This document shows, piece after piece, positions 1-6,172 of a DNA stretch of 9,001 nucleotides. The stretch's first letter is position 1, and every line of letters begins with the position of its first letter. A program made the position numbers and the translations under genes. Under the pieces are notes generated by a model, which had not been told where the DNA came from, did not search any database, and saw only the letters and a list, made by a program, of their open reading frames with translations. Origin of the DNA: Candidatus Omnitrophota bacterium (GTDB taxonomy: Bacteria > Omnitrophota > Omnitrophia > Omnitrophales > Danuiimicrobiaceae); contig JACQQT010000013.1 of assembly GCA_016206815.1 (NCBI GenBank), forward strand, positions 1-9,001, read 5' to 3'.

Positions 1-312
1 CACGTAACCGACAGCAAGCGCAGCGGCACTTTCAAAAACACGGTCGCAAATGGCATCTAAATACGAACCGAACTTCGTCACTTTGTTGGTGATGCGCGCC
101 GCGGCACCGTCCACCGCATCAAACAAACCCCAAACAATCATGAGAAAACCAAATGCGACCGCATTTTTCGTCCAAATAAAAAATAGACAGGTCAATAAAC
201 TGAGCGCAAGGCCCAACAAGGTAATCCCGTTCGGTGAAAACCCAACGCGAACAAAAAGCCGGGCAACTGCTTCGGACGCTCTTCGGAAATAAGCTTTATA
301 GGGGGTCAACAT
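1..312 (-). CDS. CDP-alcohol phosphatidyltransferase, N-terminal part (runs off the left edge)
   Basis: Integral membrane enzyme that transfers a phosphatidyl group from a CDP-lipid to an alcohol acceptor, with release of CMP. The 104 visible residues start at an ATG (312-310) with MLTPYKAYFRRASE and contain SPNGIT (26-31), usual just before the first helix of this family. Hydrophobic helices lie at about 31-48 and 53-66. The complete family signature D-x2-D-G-x2-A-R-x8-G-x3-D-x3-D is present, with Asp65, Asp68, Gly69, Arg73, Gly82, Asp86 and Asp90; these aspartates bind metal and the CDP group. The acceptor (glycerol phosphate, serine, inositol phosphate or other) cannot be told from this part. 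No Shine-Dalgarno precedes the start: the eight bases before it follow directly on the palindrome at 321-359. No other ATG, GTG or TTG lies in frame upstream within the gap. It follows the DUF5989 gene by 52 bp. Family call is firm, subtype open. Confidence 0.93.
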   Translation of the reverse strand, partial: MLTPYKAYFRRASEAVARLFVRVGFSPNGITLLGLALSLLTCLFFIWTKNAVAFGFLMIVWGLFDAVDGAAARITNKVTKFGSYLDAICDRVFESAAALAVGYV

Positions 313-320
313 TATAAAAT

Positions 321-359
321 CCGTGTCATCCTGAGCCCGCAGGGCGAAGGATGACGTGG
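321..359. repeat. Imperfect palindrome / hairpin between the DUF5989 gene and the phosphatidyltransferase gene
   Basis: Perfect 8-bp arms GTCATCCT (325-332) and AGGATGAC (348-355) enclose a two-base internal loop on each side (333-334, 346-347), an inner GCCC/GGGC stem (335-338, 342-345) and a GCA loop. The outer bases CC/GG (321-322, 358-359) extend the stem past two positions that pair as G-T wobbles in plus-strand RNA but mismatch in minus-strand RNA. It fills most of the 52-bp gap. In the direction of transcription it is followed by ATTTTATA, a weak T-rich run, so it could act as a partial intrinsic terminator. It also resembles dispersed TCATCCTGAGC...GAAGGATGA palindromes I recall from many bacterial genomes. 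Both readings are inference; the palindrome itself is seen directly. Confidence 0.8.
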
Positions 360-364
360 GGTGA

Positions 365-523
365 TTAAAACAAGGTATAGATAAAAGGCGCGACGGCGCT
401 TTTTTCCGTCACCACAATTAACAAACCTAAAAGCATCAGAACGATCAACATCGGTGCCAGCCACCATTTTTTGCGTACCTTCAGAAAACTCCAAAATTCT
501 TTCAAGATAGCCAGTTTTCCCAT
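365..523 (-). CDS. DUF5989 family small membrane protein (SxtK-like position)
   Basis: A 52-residue protein starting MGKLAILKEFWSFLKVRKKW and ending FIYTLF. A basic amphipathic N-terminus (1-20, with KVRKKWW) leads into one transmembrane helix (about 22-39) and a short polar C-terminal tail, TEKSAVAPFIY. Length, the FWxFLxxRKKWWLAP pattern and the single helix fit the DUF5989 family, which has no known biochemical role and commonly sits beside SxtJ proteins and carbamoyltransferases. The ATG (523-521) lies 6 bp after the SxtJ stop. That stop, TGA, forms part of TGAGGAG, so the ribosome site is only 2 nt from the start codon; translation probably depends on coupling to SxtJ. The stop codon is TAA at 367-365. 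Function, perhaps as a membrane anchor or partner of the carbamoyltransferase, is a guess. Family call rests on sequence pattern and context. Confidence 0.85.
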   Translation of the reverse strand: MGKLAILKEFWSFLKVRKKWWLAPMLIVLMLLGLLIVVTEKSAVAPFIYTLF

Positions 524-529
524 ATCTCC

Positions 530-949
530 TCAAAATAATCGTTCGTACTGCTCTCGAGCACTGGGTCCGGTTCTCTTCTTCCAATAACTGGGCGCTCGGC
601 GTTCTATTTTCTGATCCAGTAAATCTTTTCTAAACACCCGCATCATCAAACCCACAGGCGACAAAATAAAGTAATAAAAAATGCCCAGGATCAGGCGCAA
701 CAAAACCCAGGAAATCCCCTCTGCCGCCAGCATCCACGCACGATAAAGATACTTCAGGGGGGCGCCTGCCGCCAATGCGAGTGCCCATATGATAACACCC
801 AGCGGCCACTCAATCCAGTATTGTTGATGGCCGCGGAATAATGCAATCGCGCCTAACACAAATAAAATTCCTGCAAGAATGAACCCGAACTTGCGGACGG
901 TTTTTGGTTCCGCCTCAATCTGATTCCATTTGCTTTTAATCCAATTCAA
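530..949 (-). CDS. SxtJ family membrane protein
   Basis: A 139-residue protein with three predicted membrane segments (about 22-38, 45-65 and 81-105) and a charged cytoplasmic-type C-terminus containing SPVGLMMR (97-104) and RRAPSYWKKR (117-126), a pattern typical of the SxtJ family. SxtJ takes its name from the saxitoxin cluster, where it follows the carbamoyltransferase sxtI; its biochemical role is unknown. The start is a TTG (949-947) inside the 3' end of the carbamoyltransferase gene, giving a 14-bp overlap. It is supported by AGGAG at 961-957 with a 7-nt spacing. No ATG occurs near this position, so TTG is the best start. The stop TGA overlaps the ribosome-binding sequence of the following DUF5989 gene. 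The overlap on one side and the 6-bp gap on the other suggest the three products are made together. Confidence 0.87.
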   Translation of the reverse strand: MNWIKSKWNQIEAEPKTVRKFGFILAGILFVLGAIALFRGHQQYWIEWPLGVIIWALALAAGAPLKYLYRAWMLAAEGISWVLLRLILGIFYYFILSPVGLMMRVFRKDLLDQKIERRAPSYWKKRTGPSAREQYERLF

Positions 950-2741
950 AGTAAATCTCCTGCCTCCTTAGAACCGCCTTTTGTTTTTGCTTATCCAAAA
1001 TAAAATTTCCGACAATAAGGTAATCCATTTCGGTATTCATGAAACATCGAAAGGCATCCTCCGGCGTACAGACAATCGGCTCACCGCGCACATTAAAGGA
1101 CGTATTGATCACGACGGGGCAACCTGTTCTTTTGAAAAACTGTTGAATGAGATTGTGGTAAACCGGATTTCTTTTTGGATCAATGGTTTGAAGTCTGGCT
1201 GAATAGTCCACATGGGTGACCGCCGGAATCTTAGAACGAGACGCTTTTAATTTTTCCAAGCCTCTCAGATTGCCATTCACAGATTCGATGCGATGCTGCT
1301 TTCGCACATCCGCAACGAGCAGCATATAAGGACTCGGCTCGCTGAGCTCAAACCACTCGGACGCTTTCTCCTCCAAAACGGAAGGCGCAAACGGCCGAAA
1401 CGACTCACGAAATTTGATTTTGAGGTTCATCCGGGACTGCATCTCGGAATTTCTGGCATCCCCGATGATGCTCCTTCCGCCGAGCGCGCGAGGGCCGAAT
1501 TCCATGCGGCCCTGAAACCATCCGATCACATTTCCTTTTTCAATCAACTCGGCCGTTTTTTCGATTACATATTGAGGATCAAATTTTTCATAAACGGCGC
1601 CCTGCTGTTTCAAAATACTCTCAACTTCGGAATCGGAAAATACGGGGCCCAAAAATGATCCGGCTTGTTTGTCTTCGGCCTCGACCTGCCTGGGTTGATC
1701 CAGATAATGATGCCAAACGAGCAGCGCCGCTCCGAGTGCTCCGCCGGCGTCCCCTGCCGCCGGTTGAATCCAAATATGCTTGAACGGCCCTTCCTTTAAA
1801 ATCCTCCCGTTGGCCACACAGTTCAAAGCAACTCCGCCGCTGAGACACAAATTCTCTTCTCCGGTCACTTGATGAACATAGCGTGCCATTCGGAGCATCA
1901 CTTCCTCGGTGGCTGCTTGAACGGAACGGGCTAAATCCATGTCCCGCTCACGAATCTGGGTTTCCGGCTTTCGGGGAGGCCCGCCAAATAACCGATGAAA
2001 CCGGTCATTGGTCATGGTGAGGCCGGAACAATAATTAAAATATTTCATATTCAATTTAAACGAACCGTCTTCTTTCAAATCCATCAACTCCTTTAAAATT
2101 AAGTCCGCATACTTGGGCTCCCCGTATGGGGCCAGTCCCATCACCTTGTATTCGGCTGAATTCACGCGAAAACCGGTGTAATAGGTAAAAGCAGAATAAA
2201 GAAGACCGAGCGAATGAGGAAAGCGGATTTCCGAATTCAGTTCAAACCGATGTCCCTCGCCCTTTCCGAAACTGGCGGTCGTCCACTCCCCAACGCCGTC
2301 TGCCGTTAAAATGGCAGCCCGTTCAAAAGGGGACGGGAAAAACGCGGAGGAGGCGTGCGATTCGTGGTGTTCCGGAAAAATCATCTTCCCTTCATAATTG
2401 AGCTCTTTTCGAATGAGGTCCGGAATCCACAGACGATGTTTCATCCAAAGCGGCATTGCCCGCAAGAATGAACCAAAGCCCCGAGGGGCGTAAGCCAGGT
2501 AGGTTTCGAGAATTCGTTCGAACTTGAGGAATGGTTTTTCATAAAAGGCAACAAAATCAATATCACCGACGGTGAGATGGCCCTGCTTGAGGCAAAAATC
2601 GACCGCGTGTTTCGGAAATTCGAAATCGTGCTTCTTCCGTGTAAAACGCTCTTCCTGGGCTGCGGCTACAATTTTGCCGTCCTGCACCAGACAAGCTGCC
2701 GAATCATGGTAAAAACAAGAAATTCCGAGAATGTTGGTCAT
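936..2741 (-). CDS. Carbamoyltransferase, NodU/CmcH/TobZ/SxtI family
   Basis: A cytoplasmic O-carbamoyltransferase of 601 residues, the usual family length. Members use carbamoyl phosphate and ATP to form carbamoyl-adenylate, then pass the carbamoyl group to a hydroxyl on a sugar, antibiotic or toxin. The N-terminal Kae1-like ASKHA domain (about 1-340) has GISCFYHDSAA (6-16), the metal-binding HHESHA with His125 and His129, LTADGVGEW (145-153), SAEYKVMGLAPYG (195-207), SGGVALNCVANG (301-312) and GDAGGALGAA (330-339). The C-terminal carbamoyl-phosphate domain (about 360-601) has MEFGPRALGGRSI (413-425), FRESFRPFAPSV (444-455) and INTSFNVRGEP (545-555). No key motif is missing. The ATG lies 14 bp after the methyltransferase stop with no clear Shine-Dalgarno. 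SxtJ and DUF5989 genes follow, so the acceptor is probably an envelope glycan or small metabolite. The acceptor cannot be named from sequence. Confidence 0.95.
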   Translation of the reverse strand: MTNILGISCFYHDSAACLVQDGKIVAAAQEERFTRKKHDFEFPKHAVDFCLKQGHLTVGDIDFVAFYEKPFLKFERILETYLAYAPRGFGSFLRAMPLWMKHRLWIPDLIRKELNYEGKMIFPEHHESHASSAFFPSPFERAAILTADGVGEWTTASFGKGEGHRFELNSEIRFPHSLGLLYSAFTYYTGFRVNSAEYKVMGLAPYGEPKYADLILKELMDLKEDGSFKLNMKYFNYCSGLTMTNDRFHRLFGGPPRKPETQIRERDMDLARSVQAATEEVMLRMARYVHQVTGEENLCLSGGVALNCVANGRILKEGPFKHIWIQPAAGDAGGALGAALLVWHHYLDQPRQVEAEDKQAGSFLGPVFSDSEVESILKQQGAVYEKFDPQYVIEKTAELIEKGNVIGWFQGRMEFGPRALGGRSIIGDARNSEMQSRMNLKIKFRESFRPFAPSVLEEKASEWFELSEPSPYMLLVADVRKQHRIESVNGNLRGLEKLKASRSKIPAVTHVDYSARLQTIDPKRNPVYHNLIQQFFKRTGCPVVINTSFNVRGEPIVCTPEDAFRCFMNTEMDYLIVGNFILDKQKQKAVLRRQEIYFELD

Positions 2742-2755
2742 GAGCGGTGGTTACG

Positions 2756-3490
2756 TTAACCGATTTTATTTTGAAAATCAACCTCATTTCTCTCCTGCGC
2801 AATGCCCGTCATCGGGACAAAACGAACCGGGATGATTTCTTCTTTTTTCAGACCTTCTTTTGTTTTTTGGATGACATAAAGAACCTGATTCGGAAACTCT
2901 CCAATCGGAGCAACGATCCGCCCGCCTACTTTAAGTTGATCAACCAGAGGAGTCGGTATCTCGTCCGGAGCGGCGGTTAACATGATCCCGTCAAACGGCG
3001 CTTCCTCAGGCCATCCTAAATATCCATCGCCGGTTTTCACATGAACATTCGTATGCCCCAGTTCCGCGAGGCGCTTCTCGGCACTCGCCGCCAACGACGG
3101 CAGAATCTCGATGGTATACACTTCTTTCGCAATTTCCGCTAAAACCGCCGCTTGATAGCCGGATCCTGTGCCTATCTCCAACACACGATCTTCCGAATCA
3201 ACCGCGAGAAGTTCGGTCATCAGCGCTACGATATACGGTTGCGAAATGGTTTGATTTTCGCCGATCGGCAGCGGCCCATCTTCATAAGCAAGGGGGCGTA
3301 AAAAAACCGGAACAAACTGATGCCGCTCAACGCGATTCATCGCACTGAGAACATCTCGATCTTTGATGCCGCGCGCTTCGACTTGTTCCTGGACCATTCG
3401 CTGACGAGGCAACTCCAACTCAGCATAGCCAGGGACGGGAACGAAGAACAAAACTGCGAGGAGACTTGCTGAAATCGAACGAGATAACAT
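2756..3490 (-). CDS. pcm: Protein-L-isoaspartate O-methyltransferase, predicted exported
   Basis: Repairs age-damaged proteins by methylating L-isoaspartyl residues with S-adenosylmethionine. The 244-residue product has, after the leader, the PCMT order: RMVQEQVEARGI (31-42), VERHQFVP (54-61), the substrate-binding GENQTISQPYIVALM (77-91), SAM motif I VLEIGTGSGYQAAVLA (103-118), YTIEI (125-129), GDGYLGWPEEAPFDGIMLTAA (154-174) and GGRIVAPIG (189-197). Residues 1-23 look like a Sec signal peptide: Arg4, a hydrophobic core LLAVLFF (10-16) and a cleavage site PGYA|E. There is no lipobox cysteine. A periplasmic PCMT is unusual because SAM is cytoplasmic, although leader-bearing members of the family exist. 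The ATG at 3490-3488 is preferred over the TTG immediately upstream. The ribosome site is weak. It is followed 14 bp later by the carbamoyltransferase gene. Confidence 0.94.
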   Translation of the reverse strand: MLSRSISASLLAVLFFVPVPGYAELELPRQRMVQEQVEARGIKDRDVLSAMNRVERHQFVPVFLRPLAYEDGPLPIGENQTISQPYIVALMTELLAVDSEDRVLEIGTGSGYQAAVLAEIAKEVYTIEILPSLAASAEKRLAELGHTNVHVKTGDGYLGWPEEAPFDGIMLTAAPDEIPTPLVDQLKVGGRIVAPIGEFPNQVLYVIQKTKEGLKKEEIIPVRFVPMTGIAQERNEVDFQNKIG

Positions 3491-3541
3491 CAAGAAAATA
3501 TGGTCTTTCTTTGCTCCATGTTATTCTGAACACAAGAAGGG

Positions 3542-3910
3542 TTAACTCAGTCGAAGATAAACCAGGAAGGATTGAACCACTTCTCCCATTTGTCGATGAA
3601 ACTGCTCATAAACGATATAATGATGAATGGCGACCGCGATCACAAAAAGCCACCCCCACAACCGCTTCCGCTCAAAAACAATCCCGATCAGACCGCCTAT
3701 CACCGCGAAATAAAAAAGCACCAAACCGCCTTCAACCAAGGGAAACGGCTGCGTGGAAAAAATAACAGCGGCAAGCGTAAGGGGAACCGTCGTCAAAAAA
3801 GAAACCGCCTCGGGAATCAAACCGCTTGAGGGGAAAAAAGGCTGCGCCAAAATAATCAGAAGTGCCAGCAAGATTCCATCGAAAGCGCCTTTTCTAGCTT
3901 TATCGCCCAT
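3542..3910 (-). CDS. Hypothetical four-helix membrane protein
   Basis: I do not recognise the family. The product is 122 residues, with four hydrophobic segments at about 10-27, 35-53, 61-79 and 84-101. The N-terminus MGDKARKG is short and basic, FERKRLWG (79-86) is a basic loop, and AIHHYIVYEQFHRQ (94-107) is a histidine-rich stretch at the end of the last helix. The start chosen is the ATG at 3910-3908, with AAGGAG at 3922-3917 and a 6-nt spacing. A longer reading from a TTG at 3967 would add 19 residues but lacks a comparable ribosome site. It begins 83 bp after nrdR and ends 51 bp before pcm, so it opens the second gene run; no convincing promoter is visible in the gap. The last codons (YLRLS) overlap a possible degenerate copy of the 321-359 palindrome. 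That it is a real gene is supported by the ribosome site and consistent topology. Confidence 0.75.
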   Translation of the reverse strand: MGDKARKGAFDGILLALLIILAQPFFPSSGLIPEAVSFLTTVPLTLAAVIFSTQPFPLVEGGLVLFYFAVIGGLIGIVFERKRLWGWLFVIAVAIHHYIVYEQFHRQMGEVVQSFLVYLRLS

Positions 3911-3916
3911 CCCCAG

Positions 3917-3922
3917 CTCCTT
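3917..3922 (-). promoter_or_regulatory. Ribosome binding site that sets the start of the four-helix protein
   Basis: AAGGAG on the minus strand, 6 nt before the ATG at 3910-3908. It favours this start over the TTG 57 bases upstream, which has no such site. Confidence 0.7.
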
Positions 3923-3993
3923 GATTCGACCGTGAAAATCTTTTTCTAGACATCGGCTGGAAAGCAACGATCTTTAAAACTTCCCATCAGAAA

Positions 3994-4449
3994 CTATCCT
4001 TTAGCCAGGAGCGTTTTAAGCTCTTTCATGAAGTGTGAAATATCCTTGAACTGGCGGTAAACGGAGGCAAAACGAACATAAGCAACCTGATCAATTCGAG
4101 CCAGATGCTCCATGACAAATTCACCGACCGCCGTACTGGGAACTTCCTTTTCGTACTTCTCTTCCAGCATTTTCTCAAGCTCCACGACAATCGCATCCTG
4201 CGCTTCGGCCGGAACGGGCCTCTTCTCGCAAGCCCTGTGAATTCCGGCGATCACTTTTTTGCGGTCGTAGATTTCGCGCCGCTGATCTTTTTTAATCACA
4301 AAAAGAGGAACTTCTTCCACCCGTTCATAGGTGGTGTACCGGCGGTTGCATTTCGTGCATTCCCGCCTGCGCCGAATCACGGCACCGTCGTTTGAAGCTC
4401 TTGAATCTACCACTTTATCGTCTTCTGATCGACAATAGGGGCACTTCAT
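3994..4449 (-). CDS. nrdR: Transcriptional repressor NrdR
   Basis: ATP/dATP-sensing repressor of ribonucleotide reductase genes; it binds NrdR boxes in their promoters when dATP is plentiful. The 151-residue length is normal. The N-terminal zinc ribbon has CPYC (Cys3, Cys6) and CTKC (Cys31, Cys34), with the DNA-binding basic stretch IRRRREC between them (25-31) and RRYTTYERVE after (36-45). The ATP-cone domain covers about 49-139, from LFVIKKDQRREIYDRKK to AYVRFASVYRQFKD. The ATG overlaps the glyA stop (shared ATGA, 4449-4446) and has GGAGG at 4461-4457, 7 nt upstream, inside glyA. The nrd target genes are not in the window and I see no NrdR-box pair here. nrdR next to glyA and ribose or purine genes fits a nucleotide-supply operon. 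Very secure. Confidence 0.98.
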   Translation of the reverse strand: MKCPYCRSEDDKVVDSRASNDGAVIRRRRECTKCNRRYTTYERVEEVPLFVIKKDQRREIYDRKKVIAGIHRACEKRPVPAEAQDAIVVELEKMLEEKYEKEVPSTAVGEFVMEHLARIDQVAYVRFASVYRQFKDISHFMKELKTLLAKG

Positions 4450-5720
4450 CCCGCCACCTCCAAAAGTTCCGGATACAACGGAAAACGCTTGGTTAAAGCG
4501 CTTACTTCCTGACAGACCGCGCTCAAATTTTTTTCATCTTCAGGCGCTTTGAGAGTTTGATTGATGCAACGCGCGATTTCCGTCATTTCAGGTTCTTTCA
4601 TCCCGCGCGTCGTCACGGCCGGCGTTCCAAGCCTGACGCCTGAAGCATTGAATGCTGACTCCTGATCAAAAGGAATCATATTTTTATTGACCGTAATCTT
4701 AACGCGATCCAAATAATTTTGGACGGCCTTGCCCGTAAAACCTTTTACTTTCACATCCACCAGCATCAAATGATTGTCGGTTCCACCCGAAACGATCCGA
4801 AGACCAAACGTTGCCATTTCTTCAGCCAATTTTTTTGCATTTTTCACAATCTGCTTCGAATACGCTTTAAATTCATCCGTCATGGCTTCATGAAGCGCAA
4901 CCGCCTTGGCGGCTATCACGTGCATGAGCGGGCCGCCTTGACAACCCGGAAAAACAGCTGAATCAATTGCTTTGGCATACTGTGCTTTCGACAAAATAAT
5001 GCCCGCCCGCGGACCGCGGAGCGTTTTGTGTGTCGTGGTGGTCACCACGTCTGCATAAGGAACCGGTGAGGGATGGACGCCTGCGGCCACCAACCCGGCG
5101 AAATGAGCCATGTCGACCACCAACAGCGCTTTAACTTGATCCGCAATTTCGCGGCCTCTTTTAAAATCAATCACGCGCGGATAAGCGGAAGCTCCCAATA
5201 AAATCATTTTCGGTTTGTGCGCGAGCGCCAAACGCTCCAGTTCATCATAATCAATCCGTTCGTCTTTTTGACTCACACCATAGGGAATAATGCTGAAATA
5301 TTTGCCCGAAAAATTCATCGGATGGCCGTGGGTGAGATGGCCTCCGTGTGCTAAATTCATGGCCAGGATTTTGTCGCCGACATTCAACAGCGCCATGAAC
5401 ACAGCAATATTGGCATTGGTGCCGGAATGCGGTTGAACGTTCGCGTGCTCGGCGCCGAACAACTTTTTCGCCCGATCGATGGCAAGCTGCTCAACCACAT
5501 CGACGTTCTCGCAACCCCCGTACCAGCGCTTCTTGGGATAACCTTCCGCGTATTTATTGGTCAGCGCGGTGCCGGCTGCTTCCAACACCGCAAGCGAGGT
5601 AAAGTTTTCGCTCGCAATCAATTCAATATTCTCGTTCTGTCGCCTTAATTCCGCTTGAACGGCGCGGTAGATTTCAGGATCAGTTTCCTTTAAGTAGTTC
5701 TTTTCCGCTTTCATCTTCAT
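4446..5720 (-). CDS. glyA: Serine hydroxymethyltransferase
   Basis: PLP enzyme that converts serine and tetrahydrofolate to glycine and 5,10-methylene-THF; it supplies glycine to PurD and one-carbon units to purine and thymidylate synthesis. The 424-residue length is typical. Motifs: IELIASENFTS (32-42), NKYAEGYPKKRWYGG (55-69), QPHSGTNAN (96-104), HGGHLTHG (125-132), VVDMAHFAGLVAAG (201-214, with Asp203 and His206) and TTTTHKTLRGPRAG (227-240), where Lys232 forms the PLP Schiff base. The upstream rpiB stop overlaps the ATG (TGATG). GAGGAG at 5737-5732 lies 11 nt before this ATG but 8 nt before an in-frame GTG at 5723-5721, so translation may begin one codon earlier. The stop overlaps the nrdR start. 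Fully intact. Confidence 0.98.
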   Translation of the reverse strand: MKMKAEKNYLKETDPEIYRAVQAELRRQNENIELIASENFTSLAVLEAAGTALTNKYAEGYPKKRWYGGCENVDVVEQLAIDRAKKLFGAEHANVQPHSGTNANIAVFMALLNVGDKILAMNLAHGGHLTHGHPMNFSGKYFSIIPYGVSQKDERIDYDELERLALAHKPKMILLGASAYPRVIDFKRGREIADQVKALLVVDMAHFAGLVAAGVHPSPVPYADVVTTTTHKTLRGPRAGIILSKAQYAKAIDSAVFPGCQGGPLMHVIAAKAVALHEAMTDEFKAYSKQIVKNAKKLAEEMATFGLRIVSGGTDNHLMLVDVKVKGFTGKAVQNYLDRVKITVNKNMIPFDQESAFNASGVRLGTPAVTTRGMKEPEMTEIARCINQTLKAPEDEKNLSAVCQEVSALTKRFPLYPELLEVAG

Positions 5721-6172
5721 CACGACTGACGCTCCTCGATCGATTTGATTTTTTCAATTCTCCGTTGATGGCGGCCTCCTTCAAAATCGGTAGCCATCCA
5801 TTTTAACACAATATGTTTTGCAAGTTCCGGCGTCACAAATCCGGCCGGCAACGCCAGAATATTGGCATCCGTATGTTTCCGGGCCAGTTCGGCCTGCTCC
5901 ACCGTTTGAACCAAAGCCGCCCGAATTCCCTTTACTTTATTGGCGCTGACGGAAACACCGATGCCGGAGTGGCAGACCACAATTCCCTGCTCCGCTTTTC
6001 CTTCCGCCACCGCTTGAGCTGCTTTTAAAGCATAATCGGGGTAATCCACCGATTGATCCGAATCCGTCCCGAAATCCTCCACCCGGCAGCCTTGCGCTTT
6101 TAGGATCTGAATGATTTCTTTTTTTAATTGAACCCCGCGATGGTCGCAGGCAACGGCAAATGTTCTTTTCAT
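5720..6172 (-). CDS. rpiB: Ribose-5-phosphate isomerase B
   Basis: RpiB/LacAB-type isomerase interconverting ribose 5-phosphate and ribulose 5-phosphate, which feeds PRPP for nucleotide synthesis. At 150 residues it has normal length. Visible: VACDHRG (8-13) with Asp10 and His11, VEDFGTDSDQSVDYPDYA (31-48) in the phosphosugar loop, the active-site loop VVCHSGIGVSVSANKVKGIRAA (65-86) with Cys67, and RKHTDANILALPAG (98-111) with His100. The base cysteine and His100 are kept, but the loop reads C-H-S-G where most RpiB proteins have C-G-T/S-G, so His68 replaces a conserved glycine. The start overlaps the preceding fusion gene by 4 bp (ATGA), and the stop overlaps the glyA start. In Bacillus the equivalent gene (ywlF) also follows ywlE. 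Family is secure; preference for ribose over another phosphosugar is inferred. Confidence 0.95.
   Translation of the reverse strand: MKRTFAVACDHRGVQLKKEIIQILKAQGCRVEDFGTDSDQSVDYPDYALKAAQAVAEGKAEQGIVVCHSGIGVSVSANKVKGIRAALVQTVEQAELARKHTDANILALPAGFVTPELAKHIVLKWMATDFEGGRHQRRIEKIKSIEERQS

Noticed and set aside
312..584. Minus-strand open frame of 90 codons over the DUF5989 gene
   Set aside because: It overlaps the recognised DUF5989 frame and its tail is simply translated palindrome sequence; composition is not protein-like.
1293..1658. Plus-strand open frame of 121 codons inside the carbamoyltransferase gene
   Set aside because: Antisense shadow of a conserved coding region with no recognisable domain.
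936..2741. Saxitoxin-type toxin biosynthesis
   Set aside because: Only the sxtI-J-K-like set is present; no polyketide, amidinotransferase or tailoring oxygenase genes occur, and the neighbours are housekeeping genes.
936..2741. tRNA t6A enzyme TsaD/Kae1, given the Sua5 domain nearby
   Set aside because: The 601-residue length and the C-terminal carbamoyl-phosphate domain (GPRALGGRSI, NTSFNVRGEP) identify a NodU/CmcH carbamoyltransferase; only the fold of the N-terminal domain is shared.
3520..3546. Possible terminator hairpin between the four-helix gene and pcm (GTTA/TAAC and TTCT/AGAA arms)
   Set aside because: Arms are only 4 bp with a three-base bulge, AT-rich, and have no following T-run; kept only as a possible repeat remnant.
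3911..3993. Promoter or terminator in the gap after nrdR
   Set aside because: No well-spaced -35/-10 pair and no stable GC-rich stem could be found by eye.
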